This document shows, piece after piece, positions 62,478 to 64,000 of a stretch of 64,000 nucleotides of DNA. The notes under the pieces were generated by a model. It saw nothing but the letters and a program-made list of their open reading frames with translations. It made no database searches and was not told the DNA's origin. Position 1 is the stretch's first letter. Each line of letters begins with the position of its first letter. Source of the DNA: an uncultured Sphingomonadaceae bacterium (lineage in GTDB: Bacteria > Pseudomonadota > Alphaproteobacteria > Sphingomonadales > Sphingomonadaceae); the NCBI GenBank assembly GCA_947499255.1, contig CANMNF010000001.1, forward strand, positions 372,001 to 436,000. Reading direction: 5' to 3'. The position numbers and the translations under genes were made by a program.

Positions 62478-64000
62478 TCAGACTGGGACGGCAATTGAAA
62501 ATCTGGCGAGATGAGAGACTAGCTCTGTCCTGGTGATTGGAACGTCGTATCGCCATTCGAGTAGCGGTACCCCATGGCTCGACAGCAAGGTCCGCTTCTT
62601 ATCATCTCGGGCACAAGTGAGCTCAAAGCCTTCCTGTCCACCGAATAGTGCGATCGGCTTGTAGTGTTGCTTTCCTTGGTATTCGATGGCGAGCCCTAGT
62701 TCTGGAACATAGATGTCAACGGACTGCATGCCCAGGAAGGCTGGTCGCCACTGATGGACCGCTGATGGCCATATCGAGCGCACAAGGTCGAGAAGTGCGA
62801 CCTCAGAGACCCAACCGCGGCCAATCTCCGGGATAGATCGTTCTCTACGAAAGGCGTCTTCTGCAGCGACCATCCAGTTCGCGAAGAACTCGGAGGCCCC
62901 TGTGTCCGCAACGCCCAAATTCCAAGAGAAAATTCGACCGCGTTGTCCGCTCGGATTGATGAATTGAGCGATTTGCCGACGGCACGCGGCCCAATCCGAA
63001 GCGGGAGGCATTTGCGGTACCGAAAAGGATTCATAGTCCGGTCGCAGTCTGTTCATTTCTTCGAGAACTGGTGGCTCTAATGCGAACTGTGCGTCAAGAT
63101 GGTCGAGGAAGGCCCCAAACTCTTCGAGCAAACGCCCAGATATGGGTGAACTATCTGCGTGTTTTCGCGCGAGGACGCGGATGTCCTGTGCTTGCAATGG
63201 CGTTTTGGTGAGATATCTCAGATAGATGACCTCGTCGAAAAGCGTTTCTCGTTCTCTGCCAGGAACCGCTTCGACCAGCTCAAGCGCTTCGCGAAGCCGG
63301 TCTGCGTCTGTAAGGTCGAGAACCTGTTGCCAATAGGGGTCTGGATCCCATGTGCCTTCCATTGTGTCCGGCAGATCTTCTGGCAGTCCGGTCCCATCAA
63401 CTCCGCGCCATTGATTACCTAGCAGACGCGCCTGCAAGCCATATCCTCTCGACCTCTCATTATCTTCCCGAATCCTAGCAATCGGCAAGCTCGGGTCGAG
63501 CGGGTTGGCAGTCCAGGATTGGCCTTGCGGGATACCATCTGGGCGCATGACGTAGCCAATGTCGAAGCCCGCGGTCGAAAAATCGCCCAATGCAAGATCG
63601 CCGATCGCTTCGACCAGCCGCTCATAGAGTCGGACTTGATCCTTCCGGACTCCCACAGAGATTAAGGTGCGGCCTCGGCCCGATGTCTGTCTAGCAACGG
63701 CAGGGGCATAATTTGCGAGCGCGACTGCACGTTGTCGCCGAAGGCCCGGGCCTTCGAGAAAATGAATACGGTGAGTTATGTCGTCGGCGAAGTGGGGATA
63801 CGTCAGAGGGACAGGATCGACTTTTTTCGATCGTCGCTTCTTTGGTGGTGGCTCCGGCCCGTATTCGACAAGCAGCTCCTCGCAAAGGCTCGAAAGTTCT
63901 GCGAAATGCAAGGCTGCAACAGAGCCAGCTTCACGCTTTCCCGCAAGAGTAGCGTAGAGCTTCTGCCATCTTGCTAGGTCCTTGCGATACAGTTCGCGAC
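62478..64000 (-). CDS. Large protein with C-terminal PD-(D/E)XK-like nuclease motif (5' truncated by window edge)
   Basis: The frame is open to the window edge (506 codons visible), so the N terminus is missing; a TTG at 63911 is not needed. The first 300 residues show no family I recognise. At the C terminus, QSVDIYVPELGLAIEYQGKQ followed by HYKPIALFGG, RDDKKRTLLSSHGVPLLEW looks like a Vsr/PD-(D/E)XK nuclease core: Asp, then E-x-Q, then Lys-containing helix. Next to AbiE this could be a defence or mobile-element nuclease. Nuclease call is by motif only. Confidence 0.6.
   Translation of the reverse strand, partial: RELYRKDLARWQKLYATLAGKREAGSVAALHFAELSSLCEELLVEYGPEPPPKKRRSKKVDPVPLTYPHFADDITHRIHFLEGPGLRRQRAVALANYAPAVARQTSGRGRTLISVGVRKDQVRLYERLVEAIGDLALGDFSTAGFDIGYVMRPDGIPQGQSWTANPLDPSLPIARIREDNERSRGYGLQARLLGNQWRGVDGTGLPEDLPDTMEGTWDPDPYWQQVLDLTDADRLREALELVEAVPGRERETLFDEVIYLRYLTKTPLQAQDIRVLARKHADSSPISGRLLEEFGAFLDHLDAQFALEPPVLEEMNRLRPDYESFSVPQMPPASDWAACRRQIAQFINPSGQRGRIFSWNLGVADTGASEFFANWMVAAEDAFRRERSIPEIGRGWVSEVALLDLVRSIWPSAVHQWRPAFLGMQSVDIYVPELGLAIEYQGKQHYKPIALFGGQEGFELTCARDDKKRTLLSSHGVPLLEWRYDVPITRTELVSHLARFSIAVPV

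Noticed and set aside
1-64000. CRISPR arrays, tRNA/rRNA genes, transposases, insertion sequences, attachment sites
   Set aside because: None recognised by eye; no regular spacer-repeat array, no cloverleaf noticed and no transposase or integrase motif among the proteins.

Overview
The window reads as accessory DNA from an alphaproteobacterium, most likely Sphingomonadales (Erythrobacteraceae or Sphingomonadaceae). This is judged from protein style, moderately high GC, the sphingomonad-like F-type transfer operon and the composition of the metal-resistance cargo; no rRNA or housekeeping gene is present to confirm it. It is part of a conjugative element (plasmid or integrative element; the sequence does not decide which). 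The left edge cuts the relaxase/helicase gene traI and the right edge cuts a probable nuclease gene.

Layout. 0-2.3 kb: helicase end of traI and two small genes. 2.5-3.4 kb: EamA exporter. 3.5-8.1 kb (minus strand): a six-gene unit with a CnrY/CnrX/CnrH-type anti-sigma/sensor/ECF sigma module followed by copper oxidase CopA, outer-membrane CopB and an NTF2-like exported protein. 8.2-10.0 kb: overlapping trio DUF2231 membrane protein, methyltransferase, DUF411 protein. 10.1-13.1 kb: csoR facing a small membrane protein and a P1B copper ATPase, with a CsoR-type operator between them. 13.2-14.6 kb: APC permease. 14.7-19.8 kb: a tightly overlapping operon (glutaredoxin-MauE fusion, methyltransferase, two-helix K+ channel-like protein, DUF305 protein, lipoprotein, 31-codon coupled ORF, NAD(P)-binding protein) ending in a persulfide-dioxygenase/rhodanese fusion. 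19.9-27.4 kb: CusCBAF-type copper/silver RND efflux with a His-rich exported protein in front and a PepSY protein behind. 27.6-30.2 kb: a MerR regulator and, from a MerR-type promoter with a 19-bp spacer, a CDF transporter plus two isoprenylcysteine-methyltransferase-like proteins and a DUF4345 protein. 30.3-37.5 kb: a 49-residue Cys-containing ORF, a degenerate copy of a czcA 3' end, and a CzcCBA-type RND operon with a second CDF transporter.

37.6-39.3 kb holds three small minus-strand genes and a gene-free 357-bp stretch rich in dyads that is the best oriT/tra-promoter candidate. 39.3-58.0 kb is one long F-type mating-pair-formation operon: traA, L, E, K, B, dsbC-like, V, C, an unnamed membrane gene, trbI, S26 signal peptidase, traW, an unnamed membrane gene, traU, trbC, traN, an unnamed winged-helix-like gene, traF, traH, traG. 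Most junctions overlap by a few bases. The right end (58-64 kb) carries two GntR/FCD-like regulator genes, an AbiE type IV toxin-antitoxin pair and the partial PD-(D/E)XK-like gene.

Together the cargo covers copper and silver (periplasmic oxidation, cytoplasmic export, trans-envelope efflux, periplasmic chaperoning) and divalent metals (CzcCBA, CDF), each under its own metal-responsive regulator class (ECF with CnrX sensor, CsoR, MerR). The tra operon would spread the element and AbiE would help keep it. The most unusual points are the complete CnrX-type metal site attached to copper genes, the poorly described sulfur/thiol/channel operon at 14.7-19.8 kb, the methyltransferase-plus-CDF operon, and the right-edge nuclease candidate.
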